From Leyella stercorea (lineage in GTDB: Bacteria; Bacteroidota; Bacteroidia; Bacteroidales; Bacteroidaceae): 13,466 bases of DNA. The stretch is from contig NZ_JADYUF010000064.1 in assembly GCF_021531655.1 (NCBI RefSeq), positions 1 to 13,466 of the forward strand. The letters are read 5' to 3'. Below, one piece after another: positions 1 to 7,914 of the stretch (position 1 is its first letter; each line of letters starts with the position of its first letter). The position numbers were made by a program, and so were the translations under genes. The notes under the pieces were generated by a model, which ran no database searches, was not told where the DNA came from, and saw nothing but the letters and a program-made list of their open reading frames with translations.

Positions 1-90
1 TGACATACGGAAATACTCAAAGCCTTTTTTATACAATAAATTCAACCTCAAAGTCTAAATCCGAAACTTGAGTCATTTAATATATAATCA

Positions 91-2553
91 ATGAATCGTT
101 TATATACATTAATATCTAACATGCTCAACAGCATACCTCTCCCCTCCCTGCGGGGGAGGGGCAGGGGGTGGGGCTTCTGGGGCTTCTGCGCCCTTTCTCT
201 CGCTGCATCGCTCACCGCTTCTGCCCAACGCAGCACAATCAGCCTGAAGCAATGGCAGTTCTCTCGCGACAGCATCAACTATAAAGCTGTCACCGTTCCG
301 CACGACTGGGCGATAAACGGACCCTTCGACAAGAAGTGGGATCTTCAGTATGTTGCCATAGAGCAGAACGGCGAAAAGGAGAAGACGGAGAAGTCGGGAC
401 GCTCGGGCGCTCTGCCTTGGATAGGACGTGGATTCTATAAGACTACTGTCAACTTGAAGCGACTGCCCAAGACGGCTGTTCTGGAGTTTGACGGAGCCAT
501 GGCAGACCCTCATGTGTATATTAATGGTAAGCTGGCGGGCCACTGGGCTTACGGATATAACGCCTTCCGTGTTGATGCTGCGCCATACTTGAAGAAAGGA
601 AAGAACGAGATTAGCGTGAGCCTCAACAACCGCGAGGAGAGTTCGCGATGGTATCCGGGTGGCGGACTGTACCGTCCCGTACAACTCGTGATGAATGCCG
701 ACGCGGCAACAATCAATCCTTGGGGTTGCTATTTCCGCACAGAGTCGATAAACAAAGGCAAGGCTGAGGTGAGCATCTGCACCAATATAAATAATGTAGA
801 CAAGACTCTCTCGATAGAAAACCAACTCGTCGATGCCACGGGCAAGGTTGTGGCGCAGTTCAAATACGGCGACTTCGACGCTCAAGGCAATGTTGTGAAG
901 ACGCTGACTGTGGACAATGCTCAGCTATGGTCGCCCGAATCACCTTATTTATATAAGCTCGTCACACGCCTATACCGCAACAACAAGCTTATAGACCAGA
1001 CTCAGCAGAAGGTGGGAATCCGTACGGTACGTGTGGCGCAGTATGACGGTTTCCAGCTGAATGGAGTTTCGCGTAAGATAAAGGGCGTGTGTCTGCATCA
1101 CGACCTGGGTCCGATAGGTGCCGCAGTAAACAAGGCTGCACTCATCCGACAGATACGCACAATGAAGGATATGGGTTGCGACGCCATACGCACGGCTCAC
1201 AATATGCCATCGACATGGCAGATGGAGATATGCGACTCGATGGGTATGATGGTGATGGCAGAGAGCTTCGACATGTGGATTTATCCTAAATGCAAGAACG
1301 GCTACGCCCTCAACTTCAAGCAGTGGGCTGACCGCGATATGGAAAACCTTGTGCTCAACCACCGCAACCATCCCTCTATCATCATGTGGAGCATAGGCAA
1401 TGAGATACCCGAACAATGGAGTGAGGAGGGCAGTAACATCTCCGAGCATCTGCAGGACTTATGTCATAATTTAGACCCGACACGCCCCGTAACGCAGGGA
1501 ATGGACCAGGCTGAGGCTGCGCTCAATTCGGGCTTTGCCCAAGTGATGGACGTTCCGGGCTTCAACTATCGTGTACACAAGTACGACAAGAACATACGTC
1601 AGCTGCCTAAGGGATTTCTCCTTGGCTCTGAGACAGCCTCAACAGTCAGCTCGCGCGGCGTATATAAGTTCCCCGTCGAGCCTTCCGACTCGAAGAAGTA
1701 TGCCGACGGCCAGTGTTCAAGTTATGATGTTGAGTATTGTCCGTGGAGCAATCTGCCCGACGACGACTGGCAGATGCAGGACGACCGCGACTATGTGATA
1801 GGCGAGTTTGTATGGACCGGCTACGACTATCTGGGCGAACCGTCGCCCTACGACGAGTATTGGCCGTCGCGTTCGAGCTACTTCGGCATCTGCGACCTTG
1901 CGGGTCTGCCCAAAGACCGTTACTACCTGTATCGCTCACACTGGCGCAAGGACGACGCTACGCTGCACGTTCTGCCGCACTGGACATTCCCTGGACGCGA
2001 GGGCGAGACCACTCCTGTCTACTGCTACACGTCGTATCCGATGGCAGAACTCTTCGTCAACGGCAAGAGTCAGGGCAGAATTGCAAAGAATCCCGGCTCA
2101 CGTCTGGACCGCTACCGTCTGCGTTGGAACAACGTGAAGTATGAGCCGGGCGAGATACGCGTTGTGGCTTACGACTACGACGGCACGCCTAAGGCAGAAA
2201 AGACAATACGCACGGCGAGCGCTCCGGCACGTATCGTGCTGAAAGCCGACCGCAGCAGCATCTCGTCGAAGGGCGAAGACCTCGCGTTTGTGACCGTATC
2301 GGTAGTTGACAAGGACGGCAATGCGTGTGCCACGGCAACCAACAAGATGAAGTTTCATGTAACGGGCGCTGCCAAATTCCGTGCAGCCTGCAACGGCGAT
2401 GCAACATCGCTCGTGCCATTCAATTCTACAGAGATGCCGCTGTTCAGCGGCGAGCTGGTAGTAGTAGTGGAAGGACTGAAGCACGGCACGGCAACACTCA
2501 GCGTCTCAACCGAAGGTTTGCCCATGGCAACGCTGCCCATAACAGTGGAATAA
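91..2553 (+). CDS. Secreted GH2 glycoside hydrolase (beta-galactosidase-like)
   Basis: An 820-residue family GH2 enzyme, expected in the periplasm or on the surface, hydrolysing a beta-linked terminal sugar (galactoside most likely; substrate not provable from sequence). Order of parts: signal peptide with hydrophobic core about 27-43 and a likely cleavage after TASA (A45/Q46); jelly-roll sugar-binding domain about 50-205 with the typical RWYPGGGLYR stretch near 186-195; Ig-like domain about 206-315; TIM barrel about 316-620. The acid/base is E438 in IGNE and the probable nucleophile is E514 in LGSE, followed by the subfamily-typical GEFVWTGYDYLGEP at 571-584. A DUF4982-like domain (about 625-705) and a C-terminal GH2 Ig-like domain (about 711-820) follow. 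No in-frame ATG exists between codon 11 and codon 136, so translation must start at 91 or at codon 11 (121), upstream of a G-rich repeat. It is transcribed towards susD and separated from it by a terminator, so it is not part of the susCD operon. Confidence 0.9.
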   Translation: MNRLYTLISNMLNSIPLPSLRGRGRGWGFWGFCALSLAASLTASAQRSTISLKQWQFSRDSINYKAVTVPHDWAINGPFDKKWDLQYVAIEQNGEKEKTEKSGRSGALPWIGRGFYKTTVNLKRLPKTAVLEFDGAMADPHVYINGKLAGHWAYGYNAFRVDAAPYLKKGKNEISVSLNNREESSRWYPGGGLYRPVQLVMNADAATINPWGCYFRTESINKGKAEVSICTNINNVDKTLSIENQLVDATGKVVAQFKYGDFDAQGNVVKTLTVDNAQLWSPESPYLYKLVTRLYRNNKLIDQTQQKVGIRTVRVAQYDGFQLNGVSRKIKGVCLHHDLGPIGAAVNKAALIRQIRTMKDMGCDAIRTAHNMPSTWQMEICDSMGMMVMAESFDMWIYPKCKNGYALNFKQWADRDMENLVLNHRNHPSIIMWSIGNEIPEQWSEEGSNISEHLQDLCHNLDPTRPVTQGMDQAEAALNSGFAQVMDVPGFNYRVHKYDKNIRQLPKGFLLGSETASTVSSRGVYKFPVEPSDSKKYADGQCSSYDVEYCPWSNLPDDDWQMQDDRDYVIGEFVWTGYDYLGEPSPYDEYWPSRSSYFGICDLAGLPKDRYYLYRSHWRKDDATLHVLPHWTFPGREGETTPVYCYTSYPMAELFVNGKSQGRIAKNPGSRLDRYRLRWNNVKYEPGEIRVVAYDYDGTPKAEKTIRTASAPARIVLKADRSSISSKGEDLAFVTVSVVDKDGNACATATNKMKFHVTGAAKFRAACNGDATSLVPFNSTEMPLFSGELVVVVEGLKHGTATLSVSTEGLPMATLPITVE
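137..187. repeat. GC-rich palindromic (REP-like) repeat with quadruplex potential inside GH2 signal-peptide codons
   Basis: Seen directly: 8-bp perfect arms CCCCTCCC (141-148) and GGGAGGGG (154-161) around a 5-base loop, and four G-runs at 152-156, 158-161, 164-168 and 170-173 separated by 1, 2 and 1 bases, a strong G-quadruplex pattern on the coding strand. A tandem 9-bp duplication GGGGCTTCT follows at 170-178 and 179-187, giving WGFWGF in the protein. From memory, near-identical C-run/G-run palindromes are dispersed in intergenic regions of Bacteroidetes genomes and are often mistranslated as Pro- or Arg-rich peptides; this copy is unusual in lying within a reading frame, contributing R21, R23 and R25. 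Confidence 0.7.
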
Positions 2554-2580
2554 ATAAAAGTGTTGCATATACGATTTACC

Positions 2581-2701
2581 GATCTCTGCTTCCTTCAGAT
2601 TCCACCTCGCGATTGACACCCTTGCCTTTGACTATGCAATTCACGCTATTAGGGCTTGCTCGGGACTTTCACCCGTTAGACAATGCTCATGCCGAGCGTA
2701 C
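2581..2701. repeat. Degenerate dispersed intergenic element (Bacteroidales type)
   Basis: About 120 bases between the GH2 stop and the terminator that encode nothing convincing. The wording (CTTCCTTCAGATTCCACCTC, then GACACCCTTGCCTT, CGGGACTTTCACCCGTTAGA, and a closing hairpin) resembles, from memory, a sequence that recurs between genes in Bacteroidales and some Firmicutes. The closing hairpin ATGCTC-ATGCC-GAGCGT (2683-2699) still pairs over six positions with one G:T wobble. Its nature (mobile remnant or structured RNA) is unknown to me. Confidence 0.4.
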
Positions 2702-2703
2702 TA

Positions 2704-2748
2704 AAAAAGTAGCGGAGGTTCACCTCACAGTGACCTCCGCTACTTTTT
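2704..2748. terminator. Bidirectional intrinsic terminator between convergent GH2 and susD
   Basis: Perfect 16-bp inverted repeat: left arm 2704-2719 (AAAAAGTAGCGGAGGT), right arm 2733-2748 (ACCTCCGCTACTTTTT). With one bulged T, four further pairs (TCAC/GTGA) can form, leaving a 6-base loop CTCACA. The stem ends in T-runs on both strands, so it can stop transcripts from GH2 (150 bases after its stop) and from susD (45 bases after its stop). Confidence 0.93.
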
Positions 2749-2792
2749 CATTTCTATATATTATAATTCCAACAAAAACCCTTAGCGATTAT

Positions 2793-4532
2793 TTAGTAGT
2801 TCTTGTTCTGTTTGTACAATCCCGGCACATAGTAGAGCTGGTTGTATGGTATCGGGTAGAACTCGTTCTTGCCAGCTGTGTAGTGGGCATCCTTCAGATA
2901 TTTGGCGTAGGTCTGTCCGTCGTACACGTCGTTCTGCTCCTTGGCGAAGTAGGCGTTGAGTGTCTTGGAAGCAATGCCCCAACGGCGTAGGTCGAAGTAG
3001 CGTCCGTTCTCCATAGCGAGTTCCAATCGGCGCTCCCAGCGCAGACACTTACGTGCAGTCTCCTTGTTCTGGAAGTAAGACTCGGGGTAGAGTGCTATGT
3101 CACACTGGTTCGCAGCGTATGCGATGTGCTTGTCTACCGAGTTCTTTGCACGCTGACGGATGTCGTTGATGATAGAGCGAGCCTCAGCGAGGTTGTCAGT
3201 TTCGATGAGAGCCTCAGCACGCATGAGCATCACGTCGGTGTAGCGGAACACGTAGTCGTTCATAGCGAACGCCTGCCATGATCCGTTGTAGGTCTCGCCC
3301 TTAGAGCGCTGTGGCACTTCCTTCATCGAGCAGTAGTAGCCGTAAGTGTTAGGTGTGCGGCTGTTTGCCTTTGTCAGCGTATATTCAGGTTCATACTTGT
3401 ATGGGAAGGTAGGCATTCCGACGGTGTGGAAGAGGCGCGGATCCCACTTCTGGGCGTTCGGTTCGCCGTTTATAGGATATGCGATGGACGTGTTGTAGTC
3501 GTCGAACTCGGGCAGACCGTTCTTTGTCTTGAATGCGTTAACGAGATCCTGCGACGGCTTGTGGAAATCCCATCCGCACGACCACATGCCCCATACTCCA
3601 TTGAGCACATTGCTCCAGTTGGCACGACCGAATGTTGTGTTGTCGTTCTTGTAGTCGGAAGTCTGCACAGCGAAGATGCTTTCCTTGCTGTTCTTCTCTT
3701 CGGGGAGGAAGATATCGCCATAGTCTTCAAGATAACCGTAATCGGGTGAGTTCTTCACAACATCGGTATATTCCACCACCTTCTGCATATATTCTCTGTT
3801 GATATGGTCGTAGCCGTTGGTGGCTTCATAACCGTCACCGTATGCAAGGGTGAGATAGCACTTGGCGAGATACGATGCAGCAGCGATTTTGTTGGCGCGG
3901 TTCTTGTCTTTCTGTACTTCTGGCAGCGCGTCGTAAGCCTCCTTGAAGTCGGCTATAATCTTATCGAACAGCTGCTCGTATGTAAACTCGTCGTTGCGAG
4001 TCTGCTCCTGAAGTTTGTTCTTAGTGACGTTCTCGTCAATCCAAGGCACCTGACGGAACATGGTGATGAGCTTGAAGTAGAAGTGAGCACGGAGGAATTT
4101 CACTTCAGCTATACGCTGCTTGCATGTCTCTTCGCCCAGTTTGGTGTTGCCATACTGCTCAAGCGAGAGCAACGCACGGTTGCAACGGCTCACAGCACAA
4201 TAAAGGCGATACCAGAGTTCGTCAAATTCGCCAGACGTAGAGGTCATTGTCGACCATATCTCCATTGGATGATAGCCAGTGTCGGTGGTTCCCGAACCGC
4301 CCTTCAAGCAATCGTCTGACGACAAGTCGCCATAAGGCCAGAGGTTGAACGGATACGAATACCAGCAGTCGCCGAGCATGGCGTAAGCCGAAGTAACCAT
4401 TTCATCGGGGCGGCTGAAAGCCTTTTCTTCGTCAATGACACCCTTCGGTGACTCATCGAGGAAGTCGCTGCATGATGTTGCTGTGGTAAGTGTCAGCATC
4501 GCTGCGAATATGTATTTATATAGATTTTTCAT
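2793..4532 (-). CDS. SusD/RagB family outer-membrane glycan-binding lipoprotein
   Basis: A 579-residue SusD homologue, of usual family length. It should sit on the cell surface as the lid of the SusC transporter and bind oligosaccharide. The start at 4532 gives a lipoprotein signal with lipobox ATSC (C21) followed by SDFLDE, the usual SusD mature N-terminus. The N-terminal SusD-like helical region covers about 24-240, with the TPR-type helix KFLRAHFYFKLITMFRQVPW at 145-164. The C-terminal SusD domain covers about 290-579, with YTDVMLMRAEALIE at 431-444, RWERRLELAMENGRYFDLRRWG at about 498-519, and the closing FYPIPYNQL at 558-566. It lies 71 bases after susC on the same strand with no promoter motif between, so it is co-transcribed. 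The ligand is inferred to be a fructan or fructo-oligosaccharide from the neighbouring GH32 and regulator. No SusE-like surface binding protein follows it. Confidence 0.95.
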   Translation of the reverse strand: MKNLYKYIFAAMLTLTTATSCSDFLDESPKGVIDEEKAFSRPDEMVTSAYAMLGDCWYSYPFNLWPYGDLSSDDCLKGGSGTTDTGYHPMEIWSTMTSTSGEFDELWYRLYCAVSRCNRALLSLEQYGNTKLGEETCKQRIAEVKFLRAHFYFKLITMFRQVPWIDENVTKNKLQEQTRNDEFTYEQLFDKIIADFKEAYDALPEVQKDKNRANKIAAASYLAKCYLTLAYGDGYEATNGYDHINREYMQKVVEYTDVVKNSPDYGYLEDYGDIFLPEEKNSKESIFAVQTSDYKNDNTTFGRANWSNVLNGVWGMWSCGWDFHKPSQDLVNAFKTKNGLPEFDDYNTSIAYPINGEPNAQKWDPRLFHTVGMPTFPYKYEPEYTLTKANSRTPNTYGYYCSMKEVPQRSKGETYNGSWQAFAMNDYVFRYTDVMLMRAEALIETDNLAEARSIINDIRQRAKNSVDKHIAYAANQCDIALYPESYFQNKETARKCLRWERRLELAMENGRYFDLRRWGIASKTLNAYFAKEQNDVYDGQTYAKYLKDAHYTAGKNEFYPIPYNQLYYVPGLYKQNKNY

Positions 4533-4560
4533 TGTTTGGATTCTTTAAATTGTTTGGATT
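4531..4560 (-). repeat. 12-bp direct repeat at the susD start
   Basis: ATTGTTTGGATT occurs at 4531-4542 and 4549-4560 (period 18). Read on the coding strand it is AATCCAAACAAT, TTAAAG, AATCCAAACAAT, with the second copy running straight into the susD ATG. The repeat duplicates the translation-initiation context of susD. There is no Shine-Dalgarno sequence, as usual in this phylum. Confidence 0.8.
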
Positions 4561-4603
4561 ACCTTGTTATATACACCAATTATATATATGTCTCCAACTT
4601 ATA

Positions 4604-7600
4604 TTAGAAGCTGACCTGCAGTCCGAACGACACTGACGAAGAGTGAGGATAAGCCCAGTTGGGGTTCTCGGGGTCGGAGATGGTGAAGCTGTTGCTCTTT
4701 AATGTGAATAGATTCTGACCTGAAACATATACACGAGCCGATGTCATGTGCAGTTTCTTCAAGAGCGAGTCAGCGAAGTTGTAGCCAATCTGAAGCGTGC
4801 GCAGCTTCATCCAGTTGCCATGCTCTACGAAGTATGACGATGCACGTCCCTCGTCGCCAGTATTGTTTGTGGTAAGGGCAGGGATAGAAGACGATGTATT
4901 GTCCTTTGTCCATGCTCCAAGCATGCGGTTGCCCTTGTTGCTTCCAGCATCTGTGATGCTCCAGAAGTCGGTTTGGAATTTCTGGTTGTTATACACATCC
5001 ACACCACATACACCCTGGAAGAACATCGAGAGGTCGAAGTTCTTGTAGCCAAGCTGTACGTTCAGACCCCAGTTGAAGTCGGGTACCGGATTGAAAATCC
5101 AAGTCTGGTCGTTGGCATCGATAGTGCCACTGTCGTCGAGGTCGGCATATTTCAATCCGCCTACACGTGCGTTGGGCTGGCCTGAAGCCTTCACTTCGTC
5201 CTCGTTCTGATAGAGTCCTTCAACAACATAACCCACGATAGAGCCGTAAGGCTGCTTTGACTGCACGAGGTTCTCCTTCATTGTGTGTGCATACGAGCCA
5301 GTGGTAGTAGATGGCAGATATGTCACTTTGTTGCGGAAGAAGTCGATGTTGGCAGATACGTCGTAGCGCAAACCGTACTTAGTAGTATGACGATAGCCCA
5401 CATTGGCCTCCATACCTATGTTGCGGAGCGACGGACCGTTTGACCAACTTGCTCCGCCTTCACCCATTGCACCAAGGTAAGCCGGCGAGATGAGCATGTC
5501 CTTTACATCTTTAATATAAGCATCGACAGTTCCATAGAGTTCCTGATTGAACATTGAGAAGTCGGCACCAACGTTATACTGTATTGTTGTCTCCCACTTC
5601 AGATTATCGTTGGCTGTCTGTGTGGCGCGGAATCCAGAAGGGAAGATGCCTGTACCTTGACGGAAGATGTCGTAAGCGGTAGACGTTACGCGGTCTGCTC
5701 CGTAGTCGGCAACATACAATCCGTAGCGGGCAGTGTTCGAAATCTCCTGATTACCGGTCTTACCCCACGATGCACGAATCTTAAGATCGTCAATCCAAGA
5801 TGCCTTCAGGTTCTTCGAAAGACGATAGCCGAGTGTGGCAGCGGGGAAGTTGCCATAACGGTTGTTCTTGCCAAAACGTGAGCTGCCGTCGCGACGTATA
5901 GTGAATGATGCGAGAACGAGGTCTTGCCAGTTGTAGTCGACCTTTCCGAAGAATGATGCCAATGTGTATCCAGAACCAATACCTGTTGCTCTCTCAATAC
6001 CTGTTGCAGCGTCGGGCCACATATAGTCCTTGTCCTCTATTACGAAGGTCTGGGCGTAGGCTCCCACATCCTCAACAGTCTGCTTGTGAAGCTCCATACC
6101 AGCGAGCACCGTAAAGTCGTGGTCGCGTGCTATCTTGAAGTTGTAGTTGGCAGTGTTACTCCATGTCCAGCGAACGTCGTCGTGGGCAGAGAGTGTCGTG
6201 CTCGGAATATCGTTGTTTACGATATCCGACTTGAATGTATGGTTCATTGAGTGAATGAACGAGTGATAATAGTCGAGACCGAAGTTAGAACGGAGCACAA
6301 GACCCTTCAATGGCTTGACATCAACATAAGCATTGCCGAACACACGCCATATCTTCAGGGCGTTGTCGCGATTCATATACATCTCGCGCAGAGGGTTCTG
6401 ACGGTCGCTCATACCACCCACTGGTCCGCCAAATGTAGTGCCGTCTTCCTCATATACGGGAACGGTTGGCGACATCTTCAGCGCGTTCTCCATTGGTGCG
6501 CAGTCTACTTGCTTTGAATAAGTGACTGTAGCATTCTCGCCTACACTTACAATCTTGTTGACATTGTAAGTAGAGTTGAATCGGGCTGAGAAGTTCTCAA
6601 AGTTAGAATACTTCAATATACCGTTGTTCTTCTTGTATCCTGCCGAGAAAAGACCAGTAAACTTGTCGGTGGCACCCGACAGAGAGAGGTCGTAGCTCTG
6701 CATGAAACCGGTGCGTGAAATCTCGTCAAGCCAGTCGGTATCGGACAGTCTCATCGTCTTCTTGGCATTGATGTAGCCATCGTATGCACCATTGACGGTA
6801 TATGAATTGTAGTTGCCTGTAGACGGGTCGTATGCCTTTATGGTGCGTCCGGTAGTGGCGTTGAGGTCCAGACCATAGTTGCGGGCATAGGCAACGGGGT
6901 CGATGCCGTCGTTGAGTGCAGCCTGAGCCATTGCTGTAGCATACTCAGATGTGTTGCAGAGTTTCATCATCGACTGCGAATTGTAGAACTGTGCCGTGAG
7001 ATTTGTTGAGAAATCGACATTCAGCTTGCTTCCCTTCTTGCCACGTTTTGTGGTGATGATGATTACGCCATTGGCTGCACGCGAACCATATATAGATGCC
7101 GAAGCAGCATCCTTGAGCACCTGCATACTTTCAATATCGTTCATGTTGAGCGAATTAAGGGCCGTTGTTGTAGGCACACCGTCAATAACGAAGAGTGGAT
7201 CTTGTGATGAGTTGAACGAACCGATACCACGTATGCGTACCGTACCCGTGCCGATAGGCGAACCGTCGGTGGTGATAGTCATGCCTGGAACTTTTCCTTG
7301 CAGCGAACGCATAGGGTCAGTATCGGCTGATGACTTAAGGTCTTTGGTGCTTACTACCGACACCGAGCCAGTCAAGTCGGCCTTACGCTGCACCTGATAA
7401 CCAGTCACTACTACCTCGCCCAATACCTCAGAGTTGTCTTGAAGTACAATTTTGAGGTTTTCGCCAGCCTTCACTTCCTGGTCCTTACATCCTATATAAG
7501 AGATGATAAGGGTTTCGCCGGGTTTTACATTGAGTTTGAAGTTACCGTCAATGTCGGTAACAGTGCCCATGTTTGAGGATCCCTTAACTTTCACTGATGC

Positions 7601-7720
7601 ACCAATAATAGGTTCACCCGTATTGTCAGTCACCGTTCCGCCAATGCCGTTGGTCTGAGCGTACATGCCAGATCCGGCAAGCATGAGCATACTTACTAAA
7701 GCTACTTTTGCTTTTTTCAT
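4604..7720 (-). CDS. SusC/RagA family TonB-dependent outer-membrane transporter
   Basis: A 1038-residue SusC homologue, full length, forming the outer-membrane beta-barrel that imports oligosaccharides using TonB energy together with SusD. Seen in order: signal peptide cleaved after MYA (A21/Q22); carboxypeptidase-D regulatory-like domain about 24-92 (IGGTVTDNTGEPIIGASV, then TDIDGNFKL); TonB-box region EVVVTGYQV at 102-110; plug about 112-230 with the SusC hallmark LKDAASASIYGSRAANG near 202-218 and IIITTKRG; barrel to the C-terminus, which ends in an aromatic (QVSF) as expected for BAM-dependent assembly. No anti-sigma signalling extension is present, in keeping with control by the neighbouring hybrid regulator rather than by an ECF sigma system. 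First gene of the susCD operon, with its own TAACTTTG promoter box about 50 bases upstream. The fructan specificity is inferred from context. Confidence 0.96.
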   Translation of the reverse strand: MKKAKVALVSMLMLAGSGMYAQTNGIGGTVTDNTGEPIIGASVKVKGSSNMGTVTDIDGNFKLNVKPGETLIISYIGCKDQEVKAGENLKIVLQDNSEVLGEVVVTGYQVQRKADLTGSVSVVSTKDLKSSADTDPMRSLQGKVPGMTITTDGSPIGTGTVRIRGIGSFNSSQDPLFVIDGVPTTTALNSLNMNDIESMQVLKDAASASIYGSRAANGVIIITTKRGKKGSKLNVDFSTNLTAQFYNSQSMMKLCNTSEYATAMAQAALNDGIDPVAYARNYGLDLNATTGRTIKAYDPSTGNYNSYTVNGAYDGYINAKKTMRLSDTDWLDEISRTGFMQSYDLSLSGATDKFTGLFSAGYKKNNGILKYSNFENFSARFNSTYNVNKIVSVGENATVTYSKQVDCAPMENALKMSPTVPVYEEDGTTFGGPVGGMSDRQNPLREMYMNRDNALKIWRVFGNAYVDVKPLKGLVLRSNFGLDYYHSFIHSMNHTFKSDIVNNDIPSTTLSAHDDVRWTWSNTANYNFKIARDHDFTVLAGMELHKQTVEDVGAYAQTFVIEDKDYMWPDAATGIERATGIGSGYTLASFFGKVDYNWQDLVLASFTIRRDGSSRFGKNNRYGNFPAATLGYRLSKNLKASWIDDLKIRASWGKTGNQEISNTARYGLYVADYGADRVTSTAYDIFRQGTGIFPSGFRATQTANDNLKWETTIQYNVGADFSMFNQELYGTVDAYIKDVKDMLISPAYLGAMGEGGASWSNGPSLRNIGMEANVGYRHTTKYGLRYDVSANIDFFRNKVTYLPSTTTGSYAHTMKENLVQSKQPYGSIVGYVVEGLYQNEDEVKASGQPNARVGGLKYADLDDSGTIDANDQTWIFNPVPDFNWGLNVQLGYKNFDLSMFFQGVCGVDVYNNQKFQTDFWSITDAGSNKGNRMLGAWTKDNTSSSIPALTTNNTGDEGRASSYFVEHGNWMKLRTLQIGYNFADSLLKKLHMTSARVYVSGQNLFTLKSNSFTISDPENPNWAYPHSSSVSFGLQVSF

Positions 7721-7769
7721 AAGATATACGTTTTTGTTTTTGGTTTAAGTTTGCGTCTTATAACGGTTG

Positions 7770-7777
7770 CAAAGTTA
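7770..7777 (-). promoter_or_regulatory. -7 promoter box of the susCD operon
   Basis: CAAAGTTA on the + strand reads TAACTTTG on the coding strand, an exact match to the Bacteroidetes TAnnTTTG -7 element, about 50 bases before the susC ATG. No TTTG sits at the expected -33 place, which fits an activator-dependent promoter (inference). Confidence 0.75.
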
Positions 7778-7809
7778 TAGGATAAAAAATAAGTGACATT
7801 TCATGAATC

Positions 7810-7863
7810 GTTCACAAAATATAACTCATGTTACATGCAACAATCGTTGACTGGATAGTCAAA
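7810..7863 (-). promoter_or_regulatory. Candidate operator upstream of susC
   Basis: On the coding strand this holds TTTGAC (from 7863), TGTTGCAT (from 7842, 65 bases before the -7 box) and TTTTGTGAAC (from 7819, with GAAC starting 36 bases before the -7 box). The same elements occur at nearly the same distances upstream of the GH32 and permease -7 boxes. It also contains a perfect inverted repeat TTGACT-4 bases-AGTCAA at 7847-7862. Inferred to be the binding region of the AraC domain of the adjacent hybrid regulator. Confidence 0.5.
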
Positions 7864-7914
7864 AATGTTGAGTTTTTTGTTCTGTTGTGCCAATTATTTT
7901 ATTAGTTATGTAAA

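Noticed and set aside
109..885. Long antisense open frame (258 codons) opposite the GH2 gene
   Set aside because: The sense strand encodes a full GH2 domain with catalytic motifs; the antisense product is Pro- and Arg-rich where it crosses the G-rich repeat and resembles no family.
2325..2990. Plus-strand open frame crossing from GH2 into susD
   Set aside because: It overlaps the ends of two sound genes in other frames and runs through the terminator and the degenerate intergenic element.
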